Source: JBFMHP01 sp040752855
Lineage (GTDB): Bacteria > Pseudomonadota > Gammaproteobacteria > RBG-16-57-12
DNA: 64,000 nucleotides
Reading direction: 5' to 3'
Assembly: GCA_040752855.1 (NCBI GenBank)
Contig: JBFMHP010000002.1
Location: 1 to 64,000 of the forward strand
In this document: one piece after another, positions 47,850 to 55,138 of the stretch
Position numbering within the stretch: the stretch's first letter is position 1
Layout: each line of letters begins with the position of its first letter
Program-made: the position numbers and the translations under genes
The notes under the pieces: generated by a model
What the model saw: the letters and a program-made list of their open reading frames with translations, nothing else
The model's database searches: none
What the model was told of the DNA's origin: nothing

Positions 47850-49715
47850 ATGGCTAATCAAGATCTGTCAGGGCGCTCGGCGGCCCGCGCTCGGCGCAAC
47901 GCCCAGGTCCAAGGCAAGGCGGCGCTGCCGGCTAAGTCGAGCGTGACGTACACCGCGCCCGCCCCGAGCGCCAAGCCGGCGAACAGCGGCGCGGCCACGT
48001 CCGGCGCCGTCAGCGCGAACAGCGGTCGCGATGCCTCGCGCGCGCGTCGCCAGGCCTTGTCGCAGCGCGGCAAGACCGGAGCGGCTTCGAATGATCGTCA
48101 GCGCACGGCGCAAACCCTGCGCTGCGCGCAAGCAACGGCGCCGGAGAAAAAGGACTGCGGCTGTGGCTGCAATGGCCGAGGTGACTGCGGCGATGCAGCA
48201 ACGACTCAAGTGCGCGCATCGGCACCGGTTGCCTCGAAGGCGGCCTCAGCGTCGCGGCGCAACGAAGTTAAAACCGTCGTGGCCACGAATGCCGGTCGTC
48301 TCAACTCGCGCATGCGGCGCCAGGCGTTGTCAGCGCACGGCAAGACCGGCGCCGACGCCTACCGCAAAGGCGCCAGCGCGGCACAACTGGTGCGCCAGCA
48401 AAATCCGGAGATCTCCGGCCGTGACTTGGCGCGCACCGTGCGCACTCAGCGCAGCACCAACGGTGCGATCGGCGCGACGCGTTCACAGCCGGCGGGCCGT
48501 CGCCGCCCGGAGCGTCCCAGCAACGCGGTGAGCGGGACCAAGGTCGCGCACAGCGCGAAGACCACGGGTGATGAGACCGGTCTGTGTCGCACGATTACCG
48601 GCACGGAATATTTCTCGAGCGACGTGTTCACCGAATTCTGCCAAACGGACACCCCGCGCGCACCGCGCAAGGTGGAGACCACCGAGACACTGCGCGGCGG
48701 CAAGGTGACCAGCGGCGGCAAGGTCGGACGCAGCAGCAAGGTCACGGGCGACGAGCGCGGCAGCTGCCGCACCGTCACCGGCAGCGAGTATGTCGGGCGC
48801 GAACAGTTCGACGACTTCTGCGCGACCAAGCCGGAACCCGGCAGCGCCAAGGTCAGCTTCTCGCAGACCACGCGCGGCCAGATCGTCTCGGGCAGCAAGC
48901 CGGCGCGCGCGCGCCAGGTCACTGGCAACGAAGCCGGCACCTGCAAGGCGGTTACTGGCACGCCATATGCCGGCGTCGAGCAATACAGCGAGTACTGCGA
49001 GGCGGGCGCGGCGCAACAGGCGGCGGCACGCAGTCAACGCCTCGTCGGCGGCAATGTCGGCCGCGAGATCACCGGCCTGCAGCCGGGTTTTGCCGGGCTG
49101 ACCGGTGCCGGGAAGGGCGCCTGTCGCGCCATCAGCGGCACGGCGTATACCGGGGCGTCGCAGCAGGCGGAGGTGTGCGCGACAGCGCCCGCGCAGATCG
49201 GCGAGTCCGATTTCCCGCAGCCGCTCGGTGGCGAGACGTGGGGCGAGTTCAGCATCGTTCCGCCGAGCCACGCCAGTCAGCAACAGGGACGTGCGAGCAA
49301 TGTCACAGGCACGCGCTATGAGCAAGGGCGGATCAGCGGTACGTTCGCGATGGGCGAGGGCAAGATCACCGGCACCGAGCAGTTTCGCTTCGGTGAAGGC
49401 AAGGCCCGCGCAGCAGCATCAAGCGCGCCCGCAGCGCAAGAGAGTGCCAAGAGTTCACGCATCACCGGCGAAGGCATCGATACCGGATTGAAGATCACCG
49501 GTGATGACTGGAACCGCGGCGACCGCGTTACCGGCACGGAAGGCACCTCGGCCGTGCGGCGCAATCCGACTCGGCGTGGCCCGATCAGCGCCATGCCGGC
49601 CGCAGCGCCCAAGCGCAAGGAAGAGGTTGTGCGCAGCGATACCAAGGTGACCGGCAGCGCCGGCACCACCGAGAAAGGAGCCCCGGTGACGGTATCGGGT
49701 GGAGCCCGAGGCTAA
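47850..49715 (+). CDS. csoS2: CsoS2, intrinsically disordered carboxysome scaffold
   Basis: CsoS2 recruits RuBisCO through its N-terminal repeats and binds the shell through its middle and C-terminal repeats. The 621-residue product has three clear basic N repeats (about 8-24, 60-77, 150-168; SRARRQALSxxGKTG), four middle repeats with the VTGxExGxCRTVTGxxY...FC pattern (about 231-269, 291-324, 349-384, 403-443), then C-region motifs VTGTRYEQGRISGTF and ITGTEQFRFGEG and the C-terminal peptide VTGSAGTTEKG...SGGARG. A Cys-rich loop KKDCGCGCNGRGDCGD (100-114) sits among the N repeats. It is shorter than the well-known 869-residue protein. ATG 47850 has GAGGTG upstream. Confidence 0.96.
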   Translation: MANQDLSGRSAARARRNAQVQGKAALPAKSSVTYTAPAPSAKPANSGAATSGAVSANSGRDASRARRQALSQRGKTGAASNDRQRTAQTLRCAQATAPEKKDCGCGCNGRGDCGDAATTQVRASAPVASKAASASRRNEVKTVVATNAGRLNSRMRRQALSAHGKTGADAYRKGASAAQLVRQQNPEISGRDLARTVRTQRSTNGAIGATRSQPAGRRRPERPSNAVSGTKVAHSAKTTGDETGLCRTITGTEYFSSDVFTEFCQTDTPRAPRKVETTETLRGGKVTSGGKVGRSSKVTGDERGSCRTVTGSEYVGREQFDDFCATKPEPGSAKVSFSQTTRGQIVSGSKPARARQVTGNEAGTCKAVTGTPYAGVEQYSEYCEAGAAQQAAARSQRLVGGNVGREITGLQPGFAGLTGAGKGACRAISGTAYTGASQQAEVCATAPAQIGESDFPQPLGGETWGEFSIVPPSHASQQQGRASNVTGTRYEQGRISGTFAMGEGKITGTEQFRFGEGKARAAASSAPAAQESAKSSRITGEGIDTGLKITGDDWNRGDRVTGTEGTSAVRRNPTRRGPISAMPAAAPKRKEEVVRSDTKVTGSAGTTEKGAPVTVSGGARG

Positions 49716-49739
49716 GAGTTTCACTGTGAGTGTGAGGTT

Positions 49740-49773
49740 TGGCCGGCGTTGCCAACGCGCGCCGGCCAGTTTT
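49740..49773 (+). terminator. csoS2-csoSCA attenuator-like terminator
   Basis: TGGCCGGCG (49740-49748) and CGCCGGCCA (49760-49768) form a 9-bp stem followed by GTTTT. It lies 24 bases after csoS2, where partial termination would lower expression of the enzymatic and vertex genes relative to csoS2. Confidence 0.65.
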
Positions 49774-49816
49774 AAAGACGAGAGTCAACGAGATTCAGCG
49801 AGAACGGATCACGACC

Positions 49817-51337
49817 ATGTTCAACACCAGAGCAAAAAATAGACGCCCGATGCAGCGGCCGCAGCCGATGCAACGGACCGTGCGGCCCGGGATGCCCGGT
49901 CCGGCGGCGCGCGCCTCTGGCTCGCATGGTGCGGTGCATCCGTTCACGCGCACCGAAGAAAACGCGCGCTTGTACATCTACGAGCGGCGCGTGAAGAATG
50001 CCTTCGATCACATCGAAACCAGTTTGCGCCGCATCTCGGCGCTGCAACATGAAAATGATTTTGTCGGACGCGCGCAAGCCATCGCCGCGGATGAACTTGG
50101 ATTCGAATTACCGGCGGCGCTGCTCGCCGACACCTGGATCAAGCCGCTCGACATCGGCCGCCTGTATGCCTGGTGCGTGTTCGAAACCTTCCGCCGCATG
50201 TCGGAAGAGTTTTTCGGCGAAAAGCCGCTGGCCGATGCGGATGATGCGCAATTCCAGAGTTTCCTGGAGCAGTGCGGCTTCCACACCCTGGATGTATCGC
50301 CCTGCGCCGACGGCCGCCTGGCGCACGTGATCCGCTACGTGCTGCGCCTGCCCTACAAGGCGGTGCGGCGCAAATCCTACGCCGGGGCCATGTTCGATGT
50401 GGACGACAGCCTGCAGAAGTGGGTCGAGACCGAGATGCTGCGCCACCGCGAGGGCCGGCCGAATCAGGCCGATGCGCCGACACGCTATCTGAAGCTGGCG
50501 GTGTATCACCACAGCTCCTCGCAGCCTGCAACCGAGGGCTGCGCGGCACACGGCAGCGACACGCAGCGCGCCGCGCAGGCGGCCGTCGAGCGGCTCGAGG
50601 ATTTCCGCCGCGGCGTGGAAAACAGCTTCTGCTGCGGCGCCTCGATCGATCTTTTGCTGATCGGTATCGACACGGACAACGACGTGATCCGTGTGCATCT
50701 GCCGGATGCGGCGGGCAAGCTCCGCGTCGATCAGTACATCGATGCCGTCGCCTTGTATGACGTGACCCGCAAAGCGGACGGCGCCAATGCCGAGGCGGTG
50801 ATCGCGGCCTATATCGAAGGGCACTGCGCGCAAAACGGCGGCACGCTGCCGAGCGTCGGAATACGCCGGCTCGCCGCGCGGCTGCTGTGCGCCAATCTGT
50901 CGCAGATCGACTATGTGCGCCAATACCACGACGGCTGCTATCGCGACATCGGCCACCAGGAACGGTTCATCGGCATGGGCATCGGGTTTGAGGAAGTGCA
51001 ACTGCGCAATCTCACCTACTTCGCCTATCTGACCACGGTGGAAGAGGGCGCCAAGGACATGGATGTCGGCATCAAGATCTTCAGCGGGCTGAATGTATCA
51101 CGCGGCCTGCCCATACCGGTGGTCATCCGCAGCGACTACCACGGCCCGGTGCCGGGCGCGCGGACGCGCGCCGAGGCGCGCTGCCGGCAACTCGATCAAG
51201 CGTTGCGCAGCCGGTTCCGCGAGCTGGCCGAACGCGGCCTGCTGCACACCTTGCTGATGGTGCGCGACTGTCACGGCGACGGGTTGTGCGAGACCGTGGG
51301 CAGTTCCGTGATCGTGCAACAGCGGGAGGAACACTGA
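49817..51337 (+). CDS. csoSCA: CsoSCA, carboxysomal carbonic anhydrase
   Basis: Turns HCO3- into CO2 inside the carboxysome. The 506-residue protein has a disordered, Pro/Arg-rich N terminus that attaches it to RuBisCO, an all-helical domain (about 50-150), the catalytic domain with CADGR (Cys163, Asp165, Arg167), a YHH pair (231-232) and Cys242, which match the C-H-C zinc set of beta-type epsilon carbonic anhydrases, and a C-terminal domain without the site. ATG 49817 is picked; the frame extends to 49739 across the terminator-like hairpin. Its stop overlaps csoS4A (TGATG). Confidence 0.96.
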   Translation: MFNTRAKNRRPMQRPQPMQRTVRPGMPGPAARASGSHGAVHPFTRTEENARLYIYERRVKNAFDHIETSLRRISALQHENDFVGRAQAIAADELGFELPAALLADTWIKPLDIGRLYAWCVFETFRRMSEEFFGEKPLADADDAQFQSFLEQCGFHTLDVSPCADGRLAHVIRYVLRLPYKAVRRKSYAGAMFDVDDSLQKWVETEMLRHREGRPNQADAPTRYLKLAVYHHSSSQPATEGCAAHGSDTQRAAQAAVERLEDFRRGVENSFCCGASIDLLLIGIDTDNDVIRVHLPDAAGKLRVDQYIDAVALYDVTRKADGANAEAVIAAYIEGHCAQNGGTLPSVGIRRLAARLLCANLSQIDYVRQYHDGCYRDIGHQERFIGMGIGFEEVQLRNLTYFAYLTTVEEGAKDMDVGIKIFSGLNVSRGLPIPVVIRSDYHGPVPGARTRAEARCRQLDQALRSRFRELAERGLLHTLLMVRDCHGDGLCETVGSSVIVQQREEH

Positions 51338-51588
51338 TGAAGATTTACAAGGTTGAAAAGCCGCTCGTGGCCACCAACCGCATCCCGGGGATGGAGCACA
51401 AGCATCTGCAAGTGGTGCTCGACGGCAAGACCCGCGCGGTGGCGGTGGACTCGGTCGGATGTTCGCCCGGTGACTGGGTGATCTGTGTCGGCAGCTCGGC
51501 CGCGCGTGATGCGGCGGGCAGCAGGGACTATCCGAGCGACCTGACCATCGTCGGCATCATCGACTACTGGGATGAAGGGCAGGGCTGA
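51337..51588 (+). CDS. csoS4A: CsoS4A, carboxysome vertex (BMV) pentamer
   Basis: 83-residue bacterial microcompartment vertex protein that closes shell corners as pentamers. Typical words: VEKPLVATNRIPGMEHKHLQVVLDG, VAVDSVGCSPGDWVICVGSSAAR and DLTIVGIIDYWD. It starts in the csoSCA stop and ends in the csoS4B start, both as TGATG. Confidence 0.97.
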   Translation: MKIYKVEKPLVATNRIPGMEHKHLQVVLDGKTRAVAVDSVGCSPGDWVICVGSSAARDAAGSRDYPSDLTIVGIIDYWDEGQG

Positions 51589-51848
51589 TGGACATCGTGC
51601 AAGTCGTGGGGCCCTTGGTGTGCACCCGGCGTCATCCCGGTCTGCACCAGTACAGCCTGCGATTGTTGCGCGATGCGAAAGGAAAGTATCTGGTGGCCTT
51701 GGACACCTGCAGCAGCCGGCCCGGCAACTGGGTGTTCGTGGTGAGTGGTTCGGCGGCGCGCCACGGCTGCGGTGATCCCGCAGTGGTGACCGACCTGATC
51801 ATCGGCGGAGTGATCGACTTCTGGGACGAGCAAAACGGGCAGGCATGA
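51588..51848 (+). CDS. csoS4B: CsoS4B, carboxysome vertex (BMV) pentamer
   Basis: 86-residue paralogue of CsoS4A: VVGPLVCTRRHPGLHQYSLRLLRD, the GNWVFVVSGSAARHGCGDPAVVTDLIIGGVIDFWD end. The pair is always found in alpha-carboxysome operons. A 58-base spacer follows before csoS1. Confidence 0.97.
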   Translation: MDIVQVVGPLVCTRRHPGLHQYSLRLLRDAKGKYLVALDTCSSRPGNWVFVVSGSAARHGCGDPAVVTDLIIGGVIDFWDEQNGQA

Positions 51849-51906
51849 TTTTGAGATTGGGACTTTGTATTAACGCGTAATGACTTATCAAGACGGAGAT
51901 AGAGCA

Positions 51907-52215
51907 ATGAGCGAAAACAACTACGGTATCGCATTGGGCATGATCGAGACACGCGGTCTGGTTCCCGCCATCGAAGCGGCGGATGCCATGACCAAGGCGG
52001 CGGAAGTGCGCCTGATCGCGCGCGAGTTCGTCGGTGGTGGCTATGTCACCGTCATGGTGCGCGGTGAGACCGGTGCGGTCAACGCGGCGGTGCGCGCCGG
52101 GGCCGATGCCTGCGAGCGTGTCGGCGACGGCCTGGTGGCAGCGCACATCATCGCCCGCCCGCACAAAGAAGTGGAGCCGGTGATTACCATGACCGGCGTG
52201 GTTCGGGCCCTGTAA
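51907..52215 (+). CDS. csoS1A: CsoS1 shell hexamer (copy 1)
   Basis: 102-residue BMC-domain protein forming the hexagonal facets. Typical BMC: IALGMIETRGLVPAIEAADAMTKAAEV, the pore loop region and RGETGAVNAAVRAGADAC, ending ARPHKEVEPV with an extra tail VITMTGVVRAL. ATG 51907 is chosen over 51880. Residues 6-92 are identical to the second copy. Letter assignment (A/B/C) is arbitrary. Confidence 0.97.
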   Translation: MSENNYGIALGMIETRGLVPAIEAADAMTKAAEVRLIAREFVGGGYVTVMVRGETGAVNAAVRAGADACERVGDGLVAAHIIARPHKEVEPVITMTGVVRAL

Positions 52216-52248
52216 CTTTTTAACTTCATCCATAGAGGAGTATTAACC

Positions 52249-52545
52249 ATGGCAAATGAAACATACGGTATTGCGTTGGGAATGATCGAGACCCGCGGTT
52301 TGGTACCCGCCATCGAAGCGGCGGATGCCATGACCAAGGCGGCGGAAGTGCGCCTGATCGCGCGCGAGTTCGTCGGCGGCGGTTATGTCACCGTGATGGT
52401 GCGCGGTGAGACTGGTGCGGTCAACGCCGCAGTGCGCGCTGGCGCTGATGCTTGCGAGCGCGTCGGTGACGGTCTGGTGGCGGCACACATCATCGCCCGT
52501 CCGCACAAGGAAGTTGAGCCGGTTCTCGCCGGTGGCAAGGCCTAA
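52249..52545 (+). CDS. csoS1B: CsoS1 shell hexamer (copy 2)
   Basis: 98-residue BMC-domain protein, same as copy 1 over its core, differing in the first residues and in the tail LAGGKA. Preceded by GAGGAG. Identity across the core, including pore residues, suggests gene conversion or strong constraint. A strong hairpin with AGAGTC/GACTCT ends follows (52552-52607). Confidence 0.97.
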   Translation: MANETYGIALGMIETRGLVPAIEAADAMTKAAEVRLIAREFVGGGYVTVMVRGETGAVNAAVRAGADACERVGDGLVAAHIIARPHKEVEPVLAGGKA

Positions 52546-52551
52546 TGCCGC

Positions 52552-52607
52552 AGAGTCGGGCGCGGCGGGAAGGTAGTCGCTTTCCGCCTCCCGCCCAGCC
52601 TGACTCT
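52552..52607 (+). promoter_or_regulatory. Hairpin after csoS1 copy 2
   Basis: AGAGTC (52552-52557) with GACTCT (52602-52607), and an inner GGCGGGAAG with CTTTCCGCC, separating the shell genes from the ferritin-like gene. No T-tract. Confidence 0.55.
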
Positions 52608-52634
52608 ACGCATTCGATGTAAGCGGCGCAGAGC

Positions 52635-53087
52635 ATGACGCGCGATACGGTCGTATTCGGATATCTCGGGCGCGCCCTGAGCCTCGAGTTGTCGGCGGTG
52701 CAGCAGTACCTGGCACTGGCCCGGCTGCTGGAGATGCGCGGCATGAACGAGGCGGCGAAGCAGTTCCGCCACGAGGCGCACGAGGAGATGGAGCATGCCG
52801 AGCGGATCATCGCACGGATGCTTGCGCTCGGTGTCGCGCCGAGCGCCAGCCGCCTGCGACCCGCGCGCCTGGACGGCCCGTTGCCGCAGCTGCTGCAGCA
52901 CGCTACTGAGCTGGAAAATGACATTGTGAGTTTTTACGCGCAGGCGGTGCGATACTGTGCCCGCGCGGAGGACGCCGAAAGCAGAATCTTTTTTGAAGCG
53001 CTGTGGCGTGAAGAGCAGGCGCATGCCGCGACGATCGACACCTGGCGGCAGGAAAGTGTGAACGGTCCGACGACCGGGGAAACTTAA
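52635..53087 (+). CDS. Ferritin/bacterioferritin-like protein of the cso operon
   Basis: 150 residues, four-helix ferritin-like. Ligand motifs ALSLELSAVQQYLALA, HEEMEHAERIIARML and EEQAHAATI give the Glu and E-x-x-H pairs. Such a gene is common between csoS1 and acRAF in proteobacterial cso operons; its role there is not established. GTA-rich spacer after a hairpin; ATG 52635. Confidence 0.85.
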   Translation: MTRDTVVFGYLGRALSLELSAVQQYLALARLLEMRGMNEAAKQFRHEAHEEMEHAERIIARMLALGVAPSASRLRPARLDGPLPQLLQHATELENDIVSFYAQAVRYCARAEDAESRIFFEALWREEQAHAATIDTWRQESVNGPTTGET

Positions 53088-53102
53088 TCGAGGAGCATAG
53101 CG

Positions 53103-53369
53103 ATGAGCGAAAACTGGGTCATCCGCAAAAATCCGGCGCGCCTTGAGCGTCGCTTCGAATTCGGCAACTACGATCAGACGCGCGAATTTCTCGACCGCGC
53201 TGCCGAGGTTGCCAAGAGCGAGGGTTACTATCCGGACATGAGCTTCGGGCGTACCCACGTCTGCATCACGCTGCAACCGCAGGGCGAAAACGCCGAGTTG
53301 AGCGACGCGCTGATGCGCTACGCCCGCCTGCTCGACGCATTGGCCCCGGCGGCGCAGACCTCTCATTGA
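53103..53369 (+). CDS. acRAF: acRAF, pterin-dehydratase-like RuBisCO assembly factor
   Basis: 88-residue member of the pterin-4a-carbinolamine dehydratase-fold group found in alpha-carboxysome operons and shown to chaperone RuBisCO large subunit in that setting. Seen here: WVIRKNPARLERRFEFGNYDQTREFLDRAAEVAKSEGYYPDMSFGRTHVCITL. Catalytic His pattern of true dehydratases (H-H-x-D/N) is not kept. GAGGAG upstream; 25 bases to the mcdB-like start. Confidence 0.92.
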   Translation: MSENWVIRKNPARLERRFEFGNYDQTREFLDRAAEVAKSEGYYPDMSFGRTHVCITLQPQGENAELSDALMRYARLLDALAPAAQTSH

Positions 53370-53394
53370 TCACGTGATCCGAGGTGAAAAAATT

Positions 53395-53574
53395 ATGACT
53401 ACGCCAAGCAAACCGGAAACGAATAAGACCACAAGCGCGGCGGCAAAAAACGCCGCGAGCGCAAAACCCGAACCCGCGGTCGAAGCGGAAAAGAAGCCCG
53501 CAGCTCGCGCCAAGACGGGTGAAACAGTACCGACCTCCACTCCATACCTGTCGCGTCGCGTTTGGCCTGACTGA
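53395..53574 (+). CDS. mcdB: Second McdB-like protein (59 aa)
   Basis: A 59-residue, low-complexity product (Lys, Ala, Pro, Thr, Glu rich), ending YLSRRVWPD. It shares the C-terminal RRVWPD with the mcdB-like gene at 44514-44669 and little else. Preceded by GAGGTG, last gene of the cso operon. Alpha-McdB proteins are known for disorder and an invariant C-terminal Trp; the match here is by that feature and context. A peptide that docks onto shell or RuBisCO by its tail would be the alternative. Confidence 0.7.
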   Translation: MTTPSKPETNKTTSAAAKNAASAKPEPAVEAEKKPAARAKTGETVPTSTPYLSRRVWPD

Positions 53575-53604
53575 CGCGTCATCGATGCCGATGCACATTG
53601 AGCC

Positions 53605-53637
53605 TCATCGATAGGAAGAGTTCATAACATCAATTGG
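53605..53637 (+). promoter_or_regulatory. Candidate CbbR operator upstream of sbtA
   Basis: TCATCGAT, 8 bases, TTCA, 4 bases, ATCAATTGG, followed by CATCGAT. It is 74 bases before sbtA and matches the site before cbbL (45883-45915) in block sequence and spacing. Confidence 0.6.
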
Positions 53638-53710
53638 CATCGATTGCGGCGGATGGGCATAGTGTAAGCACCCATGGCCGTGCTCACCGAGCGTACGGAG
53701 GATCGAAGAA

Positions 53711-54748
53711 ATGAGTCTGAGTAGTTTGTTGTTGCCTGCGGTGCTGTTTTTCGCCCTCGGCTTTATCGCGAAACTCATCAAATCGGATCTGCGCTTCCCG
53801 CCGGATCTGGCCAAGATCCTTTCGATCTATCTGCTGATGGCCATCGGTCTGCACGGCGGTTATGAACTGGCCAAGTCCGATATGATGACAGCGCTCAATT
53901 CCATCATGTGGGCGCTGATACTCGGCTTCGGCACGCCCATCATCGGCTATTACGCTCTCATTCTGACGCGCAAGGTCAACCCGCTGGATGCCGCGGCGAT
54001 TTCCGCCCATTACGGATCGGTCAGCGCGGGCACCTTCCTCACGGCCGTGGCGTACCTCGACAATCTCGGCGTGACCTATGAAACCTATCCACTGATCATG
54101 CTGGCGGTGATGGAATCGCCCGCCATCATCGTGGGGCTCCTGCTGGCCGCCAAGGCGCGGCAGACGCTGGCGCAGCCGGCGCTCGAGGGCACGGTATCCC
54201 CCGGCGGCACGGCGGTGATCAGTGACGACGATGACCACGGTGGGCACGGGGGCAACAATTTTGCAGCGCTGCTGCGCGATGCCTTCACCAACGGCAGCGT
54301 GGTGGTGCTGATCGGCTCCATGATCATCGGCGCGATCTCCACGCCCGCGGGGATGCAGAAGCTTTTCCCCTTCATCGATGAAATCTTCATGGGCGTGCTG
54401 TGCCTGTTCCTGTTCGAGATGGGCTCGGTGGCCGCGCGGCGCATCGGCGATTTTCGCCAGGTGGGCCTGGTGCTAGGTGCCTTCGGCATCGTGATGCCGC
54501 TGATCGGCGGCCTGCTCGGCGCCGTGATCGGGGCCGAGGTGCTCGGTTTCAGCGTCGGCGGCACCACCCTGGTGGCGGTGCTGGCGGCCAGCGCGTCCTA
54601 CATCGCCGTGCCTCCTGCCATGCGCCTGGCGGTGCCCGAGGCCAATCCCTCGTTCTATTTGACGCTATCGCTGGGCATCACCTTTCCCTTCAATGTCATC
54701 GTGGGGATCCCGCTTTACCATGCTCTGGCACAGCAGTTGGTGGGCTGA
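53711..54748 (+). CDS. sbtA: SbtA-family sodium-dependent bicarbonate transporter
   Basis: SbtA carries HCO3- with Na+ into the cell to feed the carboxysome. The 345-residue protein has about ten helices: LLLPAVLFFALGFIAKLIKSDLRFP, YLLMAIGLHGGYEL, AAAISAHYGSVSAGTFLTAVAYLD (substrate-site region), and the C-terminal VAVLAASASYIAVPPAMRLAVPEANPSFYLTLSLGITFPFNVIVGIP. A His/Asp-rich loop (ISDDDDHGGHGG) occurs between the two halves. Followed after 43 bases by sbtB and then cbbR. Confidence 0.95.
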   Translation: MSLSSLLLPAVLFFALGFIAKLIKSDLRFPPDLAKILSIYLLMAIGLHGGYELAKSDMMTALNSIMWALILGFGTPIIGYYALILTRKVNPLDAAAISAHYGSVSAGTFLTAVAYLDNLGVTYETYPLIMLAVMESPAIIVGLLLAAKARQTLAQPALEGTVSPGGTAVISDDDDHGGHGGNNFAALLRDAFTNGSVVVLIGSMIIGAISTPAGMQKLFPFIDEIFMGVLCLFLFEMGSVAARRIGDFRQVGLVLGAFGIVMPLIGGLLGAVIGAEVLGFSVGGTTLVAVLAASASYIAVPPAMRLAVPEANPSFYLTLSLGITFPFNVIVGIPLYHALAQQLVG

Positions 54749-54791
54749 GGCGGTTAAATTACTCGAAATACGCAAATCTCAAAGGTGAGCT

Positions 54792-55112
54792 ATGGTAACG
54801 TTGCATCCAATGAAGCTGATCAATATCATCACCAGCGATGCGCTGGAGGAGAAATTGATCGCCTCGTTCAAGAAGTACGGAGTGAGCGGGTTTACCATCC
54901 TGCGCGCCAGAGGCGAGGGCTCATCCGGCCTGGAGGCCGATAGCTCCGGTTTCGATGCGAACATCCATGTTAAGGTGATCATGCCGGCCGAGCGGGTGAA
55001 CGCGCTGCTGGAAAGCCTTGAGCGGCGCATGCTCAAGGGCTATCACCTGACGGTATTCGTCGCCGATGTGCAGGTGATAACGCCGGAAAAGTTCACCACA
55101 CCGTTACGCTGA
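54792..55112 (+). CDS. sbtB: SbtB-like P-II family protein
   Basis: 106 residues with the ferredoxin-like P-II fold: MKLINIITSDALEEKLIASFKKYGVSGFTILRARGEGSSG, a loop (T-loop region) and VKVIMPAERVNALLESLERRMLKGYHLTVFVADVQV. SbtB binds SbtA and adenine nucleotides and can close the transporter. The redox Cys pair at the C terminus of cyanobacterial SbtB is absent. AGGTG precedes the ATG at 54792; an internal Met six codons on has no ribosome site. Confidence 0.9.
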   Translation: MVTLHPMKLINIITSDALEEKLIASFKKYGVSGFTILRARGEGSSGLEADSSGFDANIHVKVIMPAERVNALLESLERRMLKGYHLTVFVADVQVITPEKFTTPLR

Positions 55113-55138
55113 GGCTGAGCGCTGCGCAGGAGTACATC

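Noticed and set aside
47850..49715. Repeats in csoS2 as a CRISPR or tandem-repeat array
   Set aside because: They are degenerate protein repeats of a known scaffold, with no spacer structure or cas genes.
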